From assembly GCA_036387135.1 (NCBI GenBank), contig DASVUH010000025.1:248001-312000 (forward strand): a DNA stretch of 64,000 nucleotides, read 5' to 3'. This DNA comes from JALZCH01 sp036387135. GTDB lineage: Bacteria; Acidobacteriota; Blastocatellia; Pyrinomonadales; Pyrinomonadaceae. The position numbers and the translations under genes are program-made. Positions within the stretch are counted from its first letter, which is position 1, and each line of letters begins with the position of its first letter. Positions 43,478 through 52,279 of the stretch are shown here, in pieces. The notes beneath the pieces were generated by a model. The model saw nothing but the letters and a program-made list of their open reading frames with translations. It ran no database searches and was not told the DNA's origin.

Positions 43478-44009
43478 CAAAAACCTCCCGCGCGTCTAAG
43501 TTTTGTAAAAACTGCGTCGTTTCATCGTGGTCAAATTTCGGGTCGCTCGATTCGATTGCCAGAAAAAACTTATCGCGCGAAGCCAGAGCAAAACGCGGCG
43601 CATTAAAAACCGGATGATACGGCTGCGGCAAACCGTTTAAAATAATCATCCCGACAACCGCCGTCAGAGCCGCCGCCAGCACGATGCATTCAAACGTGAT
43701 CGGGATAAACGACGGGATGCTCAAAAAAGGTCTGCCGCCGACGTTGAGCGGATAATCAATCGCGTGCGTGTAATACTGCAGCATAAACCCGCCCGTGCCG
43801 CCCAAAATTCCGGCGGCGAAAATCAGATACGGCAAAATCGTCCGCTTGATTCCGAGAGCTTCGTCCATTTCGTGAATCGGAAACGGCGAATAGCCATCCA
43901 TTTTGGTGAATCCGGCTTCGCGCGCGGCTCGCGAAGCCGCCACGAGTTCTCTCGGCGAATCGAATTCAGCCATCACGCCGTAAAGAGTTTTTCTTCCATC
44001 CATAATCAT
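43455..44009 (-). CDS. actD: Alternative complex III subunit ActD (DUF3341), 184 aa
   Basis: Two membrane segments and KTLYGVMAEFDSPRELVAASR and GYSPFPIHEMDEALGIKRT are the DUF3341/ActD features. The ATG at 44009 (or 44003) removes a 34-residue leader without homology that would extend the frame to 44111. ActD is an inner-membrane subunit without redox centres. It overlaps actE, suggesting coupling. Confidence 0.92.
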   Translation of the reverse strand: MIMDGRKTLYGVMAEFDSPRELVAASRAAREAGFTKMDGYSPFPIHEMDEALGIKRTILPYLIFAAGILGGTGGFMLQYYTHAIDYPLNVGGRPFLSIPSFIPITFECIVLAAALTAVVGMIILNGLPQPYHPVFNAPRFALASRDKFFLAIESSDPKFDHDETTQFLQNLDAREVFDVTEDED

Positions 44010-44124
44010 TTTCCGTCGGGCGGTCGGCTCGAAGCTGCGCTGGCATCCGTAGCGACATGGGTGAGTTGCCGTAAATCTCTGCAAACGCGGGCGGCAGCTC
44101 CAGCCAACCAAAAAAACTCAATTT

Positions 44125-45561
44125 TTAACTTTCCACGCGGTCTATTGTCCGCACTTCCGTATGCTCCAAATTATGCGTATCGTGAACTTTTGCATCCGGC
44201 ACCAACGTCTTGACCTCGAAAATCGAAATAACCGGCAAAAATCGGACAAACAGGAAAATCAAAGTAAAGAAAAATCCGATTGTGCCGATAAACATTGTCC
44301 AATCCCAAGGCGAAGGCGAATACATCGCCCACGACGACGGCAGAAAATCGCGGTTTAAACTGGTCACGATAATCACGAAGCGCTCAAGCCACATTCCGAT
44401 GCTGACGACAATCGAGATCGTAAACAGCCAGAATTCGCTCTCGCGGAAACGCTTGAACCACAAAAGCTGAATCGAAAGCCCGTTACACAAAATCAGCAAC
44501 CAGTACATAAACCAATATGGACCCGTCCATATTCGGTTTTGAATCATAAATTCTTCGTATTCATTCGCCGAATACCAACCGAAAAACGCTTCCATCGCGT
44601 AACCGTAAACGACAATCATTCCGGTTGCGAGCATTACCTTGCCCATATTGATGAGGTGCCCTCTAGTCACCAGATTTTCCAATCCGTGCCAGCGCCGGAG
44701 CGGAATCATCAAAATCAGCACCATCGCAAAACCGGCGAAAATCGCGCCAGCGACGAAATACGGCGGAAAAATGGTCGCGTGCCAGCCCGGAACTTGCGAC
44801 ACCGAGAAGTCGAATGAAACGATTGAGTGAACCGAAAGCACAAGCGGAGTCGAGAGTCCCGCCAAAATCAAATACGCGACTTCGTAACGATGCCAATGCC
44901 GCGCCGAACCGCGCCAGCCGAGTGCCAGCCCGCCGAAAAGCCGCTTCATCCAGGGATTTTTCGCACGGTCACGATAAACCGCCAAATCCGGCACCAATCC
45001 GACATACCAGAAAACCGCCGAAACCGTCAGATACGTCGAAACCGCAAAAACGTCCCACATTAATGGCGAACGGAATTGTGGCCACATATTCATCACGTTC
45101 GGATACGGCAAAAGCCAATATGCGAGCCACGGACGCCCTGTGTGCAAAAGCGGAAACATACCGGCGCAAGCGACCGCGAAAAGCGTCATCGCTTCTGCGA
45201 AACGGTTAATCGAAGTGCGCCATTGCTGCCGCATCAGAAGCAGAATCGCCGAAATCAGCGTTCCGGCGTGACCGATTCCGATCCACCAGACGAAGTTGAT
45301 AATGTCGAAAGCCCAGCCGACGGGTTGGTTGTTTCCCCAGATTCCGATACCCGTTGTGACCAGATAAGCGACCGTCATCAACAGAACCTGTGCGATAAGG
45401 AACGAAATCGCAAAACCGATAACCCACCACCAGGGCGTCTTTTTAGCGTCCGCAAATGAAATTCCGGCAATCTTGTCGGTCACGGTGCCGAAGTTTTCGT
45501 CGCCTTCGACCATCGGCGGCGCGAGGACTTTTCTCGGATCAAATTTCTCGACTTCTTGCAT
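44125..45561 (-). CDS. actC: Alternative complex III quinol-binding subunit ActC (NrfD-like), 478 aa
   Basis: About ten membrane segments form an NrfD/PsrC-type bundle. WWIGIGHAGTLISAILLLMRQ and HTGRPWLAYWLLPYPN are conserved blocks around the proposed quinol site, and MEAFFGWYSANEYE is another ActC hallmark. ActC oxidises menaquinol or ubiquinol and hands electrons to the iron-sulfur domain of ActB. Gene order actB-actC-actD is standard. Confidence 0.95.
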   Translation of the reverse strand: MQEVEKFDPRKVLAPPMVEGDENFGTVTDKIAGISFADAKKTPWWWVIGFAISFLIAQVLLMTVAYLVTTGIGIWGNNQPVGWAFDIINFVWWIGIGHAGTLISAILLLMRQQWRTSINRFAEAMTLFAVACAGMFPLLHTGRPWLAYWLLPYPNVMNMWPQFRSPLMWDVFAVSTYLTVSAVFWYVGLVPDLAVYRDRAKNPWMKRLFGGLALGWRGSARHWHRYEVAYLILAGLSTPLVLSVHSIVSFDFSVSQVPGWHATIFPPYFVAGAIFAGFAMVLILMIPLRRWHGLENLVTRGHLINMGKVMLATGMIVVYGYAMEAFFGWYSANEYEEFMIQNRIWTGPYWFMYWLLILCNGLSIQLLWFKRFRESEFWLFTISIVVSIGMWLERFVIIVTSLNRDFLPSSWAMYSPSPWDWTMFIGTIGFFFTLIFLFVRFLPVISIFEVKTLVPDAKVHDTHNLEHTEVRTIDRVES

Positions 45562-45596
45562 AAATTTTTATCGCCCTAATTTTCCCTCGTACTTTC

Positions 45597-48500
45597 TTAG
45601 TGGCTGCCGCCGCCCGGTTCAGCCTGCGTTCCGACCGGAGCGCGGTCGTCTTTGACGCCGTGTTCCTTGCTCTCCGCTTTCATTTCACGATAATCCGGCA
45701 TTTCCTTGTTCTGGTTTTTCAAGCCAGCCAGATACGTCGTTCGCGGTTGAGTATTTAATTCATTCAACAGCATATAATTGCGATCTTCTTTCTTTAATTT
45801 ACTGACCGCGCTGTTTTCATCGTTCAAATCGCCGAAAACGATTGCTTCCGCCGGGCAGACCGATTGACAAGCCGTGACGACTTCGCCGTCGCGCACTTTT
45901 CGCCCGCCGTCTTTTTGCGCTTCGATTCGCGCGAGCGCGATGCGCTGCGTGCAGTAAGTGCATTTTTCCATCACGCCGCGACTGCGAACCGTGACTTCCG
46001 GGTTTCGCATCAATTTGTACTGCGGCGTGTTCCAATCCTGATATAGCAGGAAATTGAAACGACGGACTTTGTAAGGGCAGTTGTTCGAGCAATAACGGGT
46101 TCCGACGCAGCGGTTGTAAACCATATCGTTCAAACCTTCGGCGCTGTGAACCGTAGCGTGAACCGGGCAAACCGGCTCGCACGGTGCTTGCTCGCAATGC
46201 ATACAAAGAATCGGCTGGAAATGCGGTCCTTTCGGATCGTTTACATCGTCGCCGTCGTAATAAGCGTCAATGCGCAGCCAATGCATTTCGCGGCTGCGCT
46301 GGACTTGCAGTTTGCCGACGACCGGAATGTTGTTTTCCGCCTGACAAGCGACAACGCAGGCGTTGCAGCCGACGCAGGCGTTCAAATCAATCGCCATTCC
46401 CCATTTATGTCCGACATATTCATATTTGGGGTACATTGATTTGTCGTATTCGTCGTGCTGTTTTCCGTTTTCCGGGTGCTGGACATAATCTTCGAGGTCG
46501 CGCATCCGCAAAATATCGCGCCCTTCCATATTGAAGTGCGTCTGCGTCGAAGCCAGTTCATAATCCGTGCCGCTTTTGGTAATTTCGCCCAAACCAAAGC
46601 TCATCGCGTTTGAAGTGATTGCTTCATAAGCGTTGTAGCCGATTCCGCTGCCGATTTTTCCTGCGTCGGTGCGACCGTAGCCGGTGAAAATCGTCACGAC
46701 ATCATCCGGCTGACCGGGCTGAACCCAAACGGGAAGCGGTTTTTGAATTTCCTGACCGTTGACTTTTAAAGTCACCAAATCCGCAAACAAGTTGCCGCCT
46801 CTGGTCGAAACAAACGAAGTTCCCTCTTCCGCTCCGGCGTCGTTTTCGTATTTGCCGCGCCCCTGATTTAAACGGAGCCTATTCGCCGTGCGCGGGCTGA
46901 TGAGCAGAACATTGTCCCAGGTTAATTTGTTAAGCGGTTTGGGAAGCTCTTGCAGCCATGCGTTGTTGGCAAAACGCCCGTCGTAAACGCTCGGATCGGG
47001 CAGAACGACGACTTCGAGAACGTTGTTTCCGTTTCCGGCTTGGATTCCGGCGGTTTGACCGAGAAAATCGGTTCGCGGCGCGACATTGCGCGGCGCTGCC
47101 GTCGTATTCGGAATAAATCCGTCGTGAACGGCTTTGCGCCAGGCGTTTTCAAAACCTTGCGCGGCGGGCGGAATTACCGCATTTGTCGCGCTCGTATTGT
47201 TGTTCGCTTCCGTTCTTCCTGTCTGGTTAGCGGAATTGCTCAAAGTTGTTGCATTCAAGCTCGGACCTTGACCGCTCGTGTTGGCGAGCGGAGTCGCTTG
47301 CCCGCCGGTTACCATTCCATTGCCGGAATTCGTGTTCGCGTTTGAATTCGTGTTGGCGTTCGAGTTTGTATTAGCGTTTTGACCGCGATTCGCGCCGTTC
47401 TGATTTGTATTCTGCTGCGTCGCCGGCGAAGCCTGCGGGCTGGCGGTTGGGCGCGGAGCATTTCCGGTTGTTCCGCCGCCGGTCGTTGCGGCAACCAGCG
47501 GGCGCAGACTTCCACCCAAGCCTTGTCCTTGCCAGAATTCTTTAACAATGTCGTAACCGCTGCGGTCGAAGTTTTCCCGCGCGAAAACGTTGACGACTTC
47601 GTGAACCGATTTTCCGCCGTAAAGCGGCGCAATCAGCGGCTGAACGAGAGTCGCCGTGCCGTCAAAGGCGCGCGCGTCGCTCCATTCTTCGAGATAATGC
47701 GTTTGCGGAAGATTCCAGTGGCAATATTTTGAAGTCTCGTTTTGGTAAAGGCTGAGATGCGCGCGCATCTGGATTTTGTTCATCCGTTCCGGCGTAAATT
47801 TCAAATCAGCCGGAGTGTCGTACATCGGATTTCCGCCCAAAATTACCAGCGCCTGAACCGCTCCTGTGTCAATGTCGCGCACCAGTTCGCGCAAGCCTTC
47901 GATTTGCGTTCTCGCATTTGCTCCGGCGGCATCGGCGACAATCGGCTCGTGAAAAGTCACGGTTTTGCCGATGTTGCCGAGCGCTGCGTTCATCGCATGC
48001 GCGAGAGCGTGAATGATCGGCGGTTGATGATCGCCCGCGATAACCAGACTGCGCCCGCCGTGCGCTCTTAAATCGTTGACCATCGGCGTCAACCAGGCAG
48101 CGTGTTCGCCCGCATTTCCTCCGGCGTTCGCCACGCCGAGAGCGGCGGCAACCGCGCGGACGAAATTTTCCATTTGCGAAGGCTTAATCGCCAAACGATG
48201 ATCGGCTTTTGCGCCCGTAATGGTCAGAGTGGTTTCGACCTGATACAGACGGTTCATATCTTTCTTGTCGAGCGTCACGCGGCGTTTGTCGGTGAAATCG
48301 CGGACGTAGCGAACATTGAAAGAATCCAGAAAATCCGAATCGAGCGAGAGAACGCGGTCGGCTGCGCCGAAATTATAAACCGCGTGAAAGTTTTCGCCGA
48401 AAGCCATCTTCGCGCCCGCGACGCCGTTGTCATTATTCTGCGCCTCGTATTGATACCAGCGCGCGTTCGGCAAATCAGCCAGAACTTGCCGGAATTGCGC

Positions 48501-49130
48501 GATCAAAGTCGGAGATGTCGTGGTTTCGCTCAAAAAGCGAATGCCCGCGCCGCCGTTCGGTCGGTTTTGGTCAATAATCTGGCGCATCTCGGCTACAAAC
48601 TTGTCCCATGAACTTGCCGAATTGCGTCTCGAAAATTGCTGCGCGCGGTCTGGGTCGTACATCGTCAAAAGCGACGCCTGCACGTATTTGTCGGTCGAGC
48701 CGAGACTGCCGGGATGTTCTGGATTGCCTTCGAGCTTAAGCGGTCTGCCGTCGTAAGACCTTGCCAGCAGCCCGACCGCCATTCCGCCGAGCGTCATCGC
48801 GGTGGCGTAAAACAGAGATTTGCCGGGAACGATTTCTTCCGGCTGGCGGACGTAAGGAACGACTTTTTCCGGCGGCTGAATCACACACGCCGAGCTTAAA
48901 CCCGCGAGCGCGAGCGACGCGCCCATCAGTTTTAAAAACGAGCGGCGGCTCACCGGGTCTTCCCAGGTTTCGGCGTGCTGCGGAAACTCGCGGCTGACAA
49001 ATTCCTCAAATTCCGGCGCGTCAACAAACTCTTCCAAACTGCGCCAATAGTTTTTGCCTTGCTGCTCCAAAATTTGGTCGCGCATCAAGGCAAAATTTTT
49101 CTTGCTATCTTCGCTATGCCTTCCGGTCAT
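45597..49130 (-). CDS. actB: Alternative complex III iron-sulfur protein ActB, TAT-exported, 1177 aa
   Basis: A twin-arginine signal (SRRSFLKLMG, 61-70) sends it to the periplasm. The large middle part is a molybdopterin-oxidoreductase-like fold that in this family carries no molybdenum. The C-terminus has four ferredoxin-type clusters: CVGCNACVVACQAENN, CMHCEQAPCEPVCP, CVGTRYCSNNCPYKV and CTYCTQ with CQSVCPAEA. Between them, near 560-650, is an Asn/Thr/Ala-rich insert encoded by an 18-bp repeat at 47326-47379. Electrons pass from quinol through these clusters to the heme subunits. AGGGA lies 8 nt before ATG. Confidence 0.95.
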   Translation of the reverse strand: MTGRHSEDSKKNFALMRDQILEQQGKNYWRSLEEFVDAPEFEEFVSREFPQHAETWEDPVSRRSFLKLMGASLALAGLSSACVIQPPEKVVPYVRQPEEIVPGKSLFYATAMTLGGMAVGLLARSYDGRPLKLEGNPEHPGSLGSTDKYVQASLLTMYDPDRAQQFSRRNSASSWDKFVAEMRQIIDQNRPNGGAGIRFLSETTTSPTLIAQFRQVLADLPNARWYQYEAQNNDNGVAGAKMAFGENFHAVYNFGAADRVLSLDSDFLDSFNVRYVRDFTDKRRVTLDKKDMNRLYQVETTLTITGAKADHRLAIKPSQMENFVRAVAAALGVANAGGNAGEHAAWLTPMVNDLRAHGGRSLVIAGDHQPPIIHALAHAMNAALGNIGKTVTFHEPIVADAAGANARTQIEGLRELVRDIDTGAVQALVILGGNPMYDTPADLKFTPERMNKIQMRAHLSLYQNETSKYCHWNLPQTHYLEEWSDARAFDGTATLVQPLIAPLYGGKSVHEVVNVFARENFDRSGYDIVKEFWQGQGLGGSLRPLVAATTGGGTTGNAPRPTASPQASPATQQNTNQNGANRGQNANTNSNANTNSNANTNSGNGMVTGGQATPLANTSGQGPSLNATTLSNSANQTGRTEANNNTSATNAVIPPAAQGFENAWRKAVHDGFIPNTTAAPRNVAPRTDFLGQTAGIQAGNGNNVLEVVVLPDPSVYDGRFANNAWLQELPKPLNKLTWDNVLLISPRTANRLRLNQGRGKYENDAGAEEGTSFVSTRGGNLFADLVTLKVNGQEIQKPLPVWVQPGQPDDVVTIFTGYGRTDAGKIGSGIGYNAYEAITSNAMSFGLGEITKSGTDYELASTQTHFNMEGRDILRMRDLEDYVQHPENGKQHDEYDKSMYPKYEYVGHKWGMAIDLNACVGCNACVVACQAENNIPVVGKLQVQRSREMHWLRIDAYYDGDDVNDPKGPHFQPILCMHCEQAPCEPVCPVHATVHSAEGLNDMVYNRCVGTRYCSNNCPYKVRRFNFLLYQDWNTPQYKLMRNPEVTVRSRGVMEKCTYCTQRIALARIEAQKDGGRKVRDGEVVTACQSVCPAEAIVFGDLNDENSAVSKLKKEDRNYMLLNELNTQPRTTYLAGLKNQNKEMPDYREMKAESKEHGVKDDRAPVGTQAEPGGGSH
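47326..47379. repeat. Three 18-bp tandem repeats within actB
   Basis: Units at 47326-47343, 47344-47361 and 47362-47379 are near copies of GAATTCGTGTTCGCGTTT. On the minus strand they encode repeats of Asn-Thr-Asn-Ser-Asn-Ala, part of a disordered insert. The units differ at a few bases, so this is an older repeat. Confidence 0.75.
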
Positions 49131-49178
49131 TTAGTTATTCCCTGAAAGAAAATCTTTTATAAATCTAAAATCTAAAAC

Positions 49179-49211
49179 AAATCTCAAATCCGAAATTCGG
49201 ATTTGAGATTT
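49179..49211. terminator. Palindrome with 16-bp arms between actB and actA
   Basis: AAATCTCAAATCCGAA (49179-49194) and its reverse complement (49196-49211) flank a single A. It lies between the actA stop and the actB start on the minus strand. It could lessen transcription into actB or be another of the short-period hairpins (AAATCTAAAATC units precede it). Confidence 0.55.
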
Positions 49212-49217
49212 TTAAAA

Positions 49218-49877
49218 CTACCTGTGACAAGTCGAACAACTCGTCAACATATCAGGCGCGCGCAATTTATAATCGCGACTTAACTGCGCCCGCTGTTCGG
49301 TCGTTAAATTGTCGTCGCGCCAACTCATATTATAAATTTCCGATTTCGGTCGGATAAAGTTTTGCGCATTGCGGTGGCACGACAAACACCACTCCATTTG
49401 CAGCGTGTTGACTTGATGCACGGCGGGCATCTCGTCAATCTGCCCGTGACAGGTGTTGCAGCCGACGCCTTTAGCGACGTGAATCGAGTGATTGAAATAA
49501 ACGTAATCGGGCAGATCGTGGACGCGCTCCCATTGAATCGGCTTGTTGTCGCGGTAGCTTGAGCGGACGATTTCCAGATACGGGCTGTCAGACCAGATTT
49601 GCTGGTGACAGTTCATACAAGTTTGCGTCGGCGGCAATCCAGCCGTGTTTGAAGTTTCCACCGATGTATGACAGTAACGGCAATCAATTCCGTCGTCGCC
49701 CGTGTGATGCTTGTGGCTGAATTGAACCGGCTGCGGGCGATCAACCGCAACGCCCGTAATATAAGAAGAGCGGGCGAAAACCGTAATACCGTAAAAAATC
49801 ACCCCGCCCAAAATAACCAGCCCGACAATGCTCGCCTTAGCGATTGTGTTTGCGCTGCGATTAAAAATCTGAGCCAT
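49218..49877 (-). CDS. actA: Alternative complex III pentaheme cytochrome c ActA, 219 aa
   Basis: One N-terminal membrane anchor is followed by five CxxCH heme sites: CRYCH, CMNCH, CNTCH, CLSCH and CSTCH. This is the heme count of ActA in described alternative complex III. ATG 49877 (MAQIFNRSA) is preferred; an upstream extension to 49916 adds only a Lys/Arg-rich leader. It is the first gene of the act-cta run, so its upstream region (49878-50262) should hold the operon promoter. Confidence 0.94.
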   Translation of the reverse strand: MAQIFNRSANTIAKASIVGLVILGGVIFYGITVFARSSYITGVAVDRPQPVQFSHKHHTGDDGIDCRYCHTSVETSNTAGLPPTQTCMNCHQQIWSDSPYLEIVRSSYRDNKPIQWERVHDLPDYVYFNHSIHVAKGVGCNTCHGQIDEMPAVHQVNTLQMEWCLSCHRNAQNFIRPKSEIYNMSWRDDNLTTEQRAQLSRDYKLRAPDMLTSCSTCHR

Positions 49878-50262
49878 AACCCCAAAAATCCTCTTGCGTT
49901 TTCGGACAAGCCGCAAAGCGCGTAAAAATCAGCGTTGCGACGCAATTCCGCTTTTATGCCTTAATTTTTCTCGAAACAATGTATCAAAAATTACAATTCG
50001 ACAATGTATCAAAAATTACAATTCGAGCAACAGGCTTTTTTTTCTAAAAAATTGCTTGTTTAACTTTCAAAGCAGAACTTCACGCTGCCCTAGAATTACT
50101 ATTTTTTCTGCTTATGTGCAAGTTTTCACTAAATTAAATTTACTGATAACCATAATTAAGCTCGCTCATACCGATGCGGAAAAGATTGATTCGGTTATGC
50201 TTTTCAACCCGCGCCAATTAAATTTTTAAAAACTGCAATAAAAAATTCCGCCGCAAAAATCG
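49878..50262. other. AT-rich promoter region of the respiratory cluster
   Basis: No gene can be supported in this 385-bp stretch between the actA start and the end of the ROK gene. It contains an adjoining 25-bp direct repeat (49976-50025) and otherwise AT-rich DNA. Since both flanking genes are on the minus strand, it holds the act promoter and the ROK gene's upstream neighbour is on the far side. Confidence 0.6.
49976..50025. repeat. Two adjacent exact 25-bp direct repeats upstream of actA
   Basis: The unit ACAATGTATCAAAAATTACA plus ATTCG occurs at 49976-50000 and again at 50001-50025 without a gap. It lies about 100-150 bp upstream of the actA start. The spacing of about 2.4 helical turns could let two regulator dimers bind, but it could also be a simple duplication. 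Confidence 0.8.
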
Positions 50263-51189
50263 CTAAAAATCATTTGTTAACAGCAAAGCCGCGCCGAGTG
50301 CGGCGGCTTCCGCGCTCAGTTCGGCGGCGTAAATTCCGGTTGTTTCGAGACTCGGACGAAAGCTGCGCTCGTTTGCCCGCCGCACGATTGATTCGAGAAT
50401 TACGCGCTCGACTTCCATCACTTCGCCGCCGACGACGATTCGCTCCGGGTTTAATAAATTAATAACCGTGGCAATCGCCGTCCCGATGTAACGCCCGGTG
50501 CGAATCAGCATCATTTGCGCAAAATCGTCGCCGTTTTTCGCCGCATCAACGACATCGTGAACGCTGGCGGCTTGTTCCAATTGGCGGCGCGAAAGCGACG
50601 AAGTGCTGTCGTGATAAAGCCGCTCTTTGACGCGGCGGACTATTCCCGCAGCCGACGCCACATCTTCGAGCCGAATGCCGTCGTCATCAATCGCAATATG
50701 TCCGAACTCGCCGGCAAAACCGCCCGCGCCGCGCCAGATTTGCCCGTTAATAATCAGAGAGCCGCCGATGCCTTCGCCAATAGTGGCAAAAAACATACTG
50801 CTGCTGCCGCGTCCCGCGCCGAGCCGAAATTCAGCGTAAGCGGCGGCGTTGGCGTCGTTTTCCAGCCGGGTTCGCAATCCGGTTAGCTGCTGCAAATCGG
50901 CGGCAAAATCCATTTCCCGCAAAGTCGGAATCTGCGTCGAGAGAATCACGCGGTTTGTTTGACGGTTAACCAAACCGGGAACGGCGACGCCGACGCCGCC
51001 GATTTCACCCGCGGTTTGCTTTAATTCATTTAAAACCGTCGCCAATTGCGTGAGCAGCGCGCCTTCGCTTTCGAGCGGAATGGACAAACGGCTGACGACG
51101 TTTTCATCGTCCAAAACCGCAATCCGCAGATTTTTCAAGCTCGCCTCGACGCCGATGTGTTTTTTATTCGCCAGCGATTCGGAAGTCAT
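50263..51189 (-). CDS. ROK-family protein (sugar kinase-like), 308 aa, without the zinc motif
   Basis: The ATP-binding and sugar-binding features are visible: GVGVAVPGLV, LENDANAAAYAEFRLGAG (with the catalytic Asp-like DAN) and GIGGSLIINGQIWRGAGGFAG. The usual ROK zinc site (GHxxxxxxGxxCxCGxxGCxE) is missing; after EFGHIAIDDDG the sequence has no cysteines. This could mean a divergent kinase, or a repressor-like or non-catalytic ROK member. There is no N-terminal DNA-binding domain. A role in glucose or amino-sugar phosphorylation is possible. It is divergent from the DedA gene. Confidence 0.8.
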   Translation of the reverse strand: MTSESLANKKHIGVEASLKNLRIAVLDDENVVSRLSIPLESEGALLTQLATVLNELKQTAGEIGGVGVAVPGLVNRQTNRVILSTQIPTLREMDFAADLQQLTGLRTRLENDANAAAYAEFRLGAGRGSSSMFFATIGEGIGGSLIINGQIWRGAGGFAGEFGHIAIDDDGIRLEDVASAAGIVRRVKERLYHDSTSSLSRRQLEQAASVHDVVDAAKNGDDFAQMMLIRTGRYIGTAIATVINLLNPERIVVGGEVMEVERVILESIVRRANERSFRPSLETTGIYAAELSAEAAALGAALLLTNDF

Positions 51190-51408
51190 AAATTTAATTT
51201 ACCGGAAAACACTTGCCAAATATTGTCTAAATAGCCACAAATTCTAGCCGCCGCGAGCGAATGCTGTCAAACCTGCGGATTTGAGTGTAAAATAAATCGT
51301 TGTTGTTTCGATTTCGGCGCTTCCGGTGTCTTTAAACTTTGCGCTGAAATCGCTACTATTAGCGGTTGATTCGGCTTCGGACAAACAACCGATTTTCTTT
51401 TGCGCGCG

Positions 51409-52170
51409 ATGGACGTTCAGCAGCTTTTTAATTATCTGGTTGAAACTTACGGCATTTACGCCGTGTTTCTGCTTTGCACGGTCGAAGGCGACATTACGCT
51501 CCTGCTTGCCGGAATTCTCGCTAAAACAAATTCGTTCGGATCTTTCAGCTATTTACAGGTTTTGTTTTTCGGCACATTAGGCGCGATTGCCGGAGATTCG
51601 TTTGGTTATTTCCTCGGCAGGTATTTTCAAAATACGGTCAACAAATTCAGCTATTACCGAAGCGCCGCGCCGCGCATCGAGACTTTGCAGCGAAAATTCG
51701 GCGCGCTTTCGATTTTCGTTTCCAAATACATCTACGGCATTCGCGCCGCGTGGTGCATTTTTTACGGAACGAGCGGCGTTCCCGTCTGGAAATTTTTGCT
51801 CCACGATACGATTAGCTGTTTTTTGTGGGTTTTATTGACGAGCGGCGTCGGCTATATTTTCGGCGCGGTCGTGATGAATTTAATCGGCGAATTTCATAAC
51901 GTCGGAGTGGCGCTGCTTTTCATTGTCGTCGCATTAGTTATCGGATTTTATCTTTTCGAGCGATTCTGGCTCGCCAAAAAAGTCGAACAGGTCAGCCCGG
52001 AAACCGTTCATAAATTGGAAGAAGCCGCGCACATCACTTTGCACGATATTTCCGAAAGAGTGCAGGAAAAACTGCACATCGGCTCGCACAGTCACAATAG
52101 CTCAAACAAAAGCGACGAACAAACCGCCGCTCCGCCGCCTCCGAAAGCGCGAGAGGCAAAAAGCGAATAG
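51409..52170 (+). CDS. DedA-family membrane protein, 253 aa
   Basis: The SNARE-associated/DedA domain is shown by GTLGAIAGDSFGYFLGRYFQ, KFGALSIFVSKYIYGIRAAW and GTSGVPVWKFLLHDT, with about five membrane segments. DedA proteins act as lipid flippases or carriers, for example of undecaprenyl phosphate or polyprenyl-linked substrates. The C-terminal tail is charged and Ser/Lys-rich (VQEKLHIGSHSHNSSNK). The ATG at 51409 is preferred to TTG 51400. It lies 109 bp before the GHMP kinase gene. Confidence 0.88.
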   Translation: MDVQQLFNYLVETYGIYAVFLLCTVEGDITLLLAGILAKTNSFGSFSYLQVLFFGTLGAIAGDSFGYFLGRYFQNTVNKFSYYRSAAPRIETLQRKFGALSIFVSKYIYGIRAAWCIFYGTSGVPVWKFLLHDTISCFLWVLLTSGVGYIFGAVVMNLIGEFHNVGVALLFIVVALVIGFYLFERFWLAKKVEQVSPETVHKLEEAAHITLHDISERVQEKLHIGSHSHNSSNKSDEQTAAPPPPKAREAKSE

Positions 52171-52279
52171 CGTTTTTGGATTGTTTATTCGATTGCATCT
52201 GTCATAAAATCAAAGTTCAACCGAAATAACAATCGCTTGAAGTTCTAATTCCAAGTTTTAAATTCTTAATTCTTTTATT

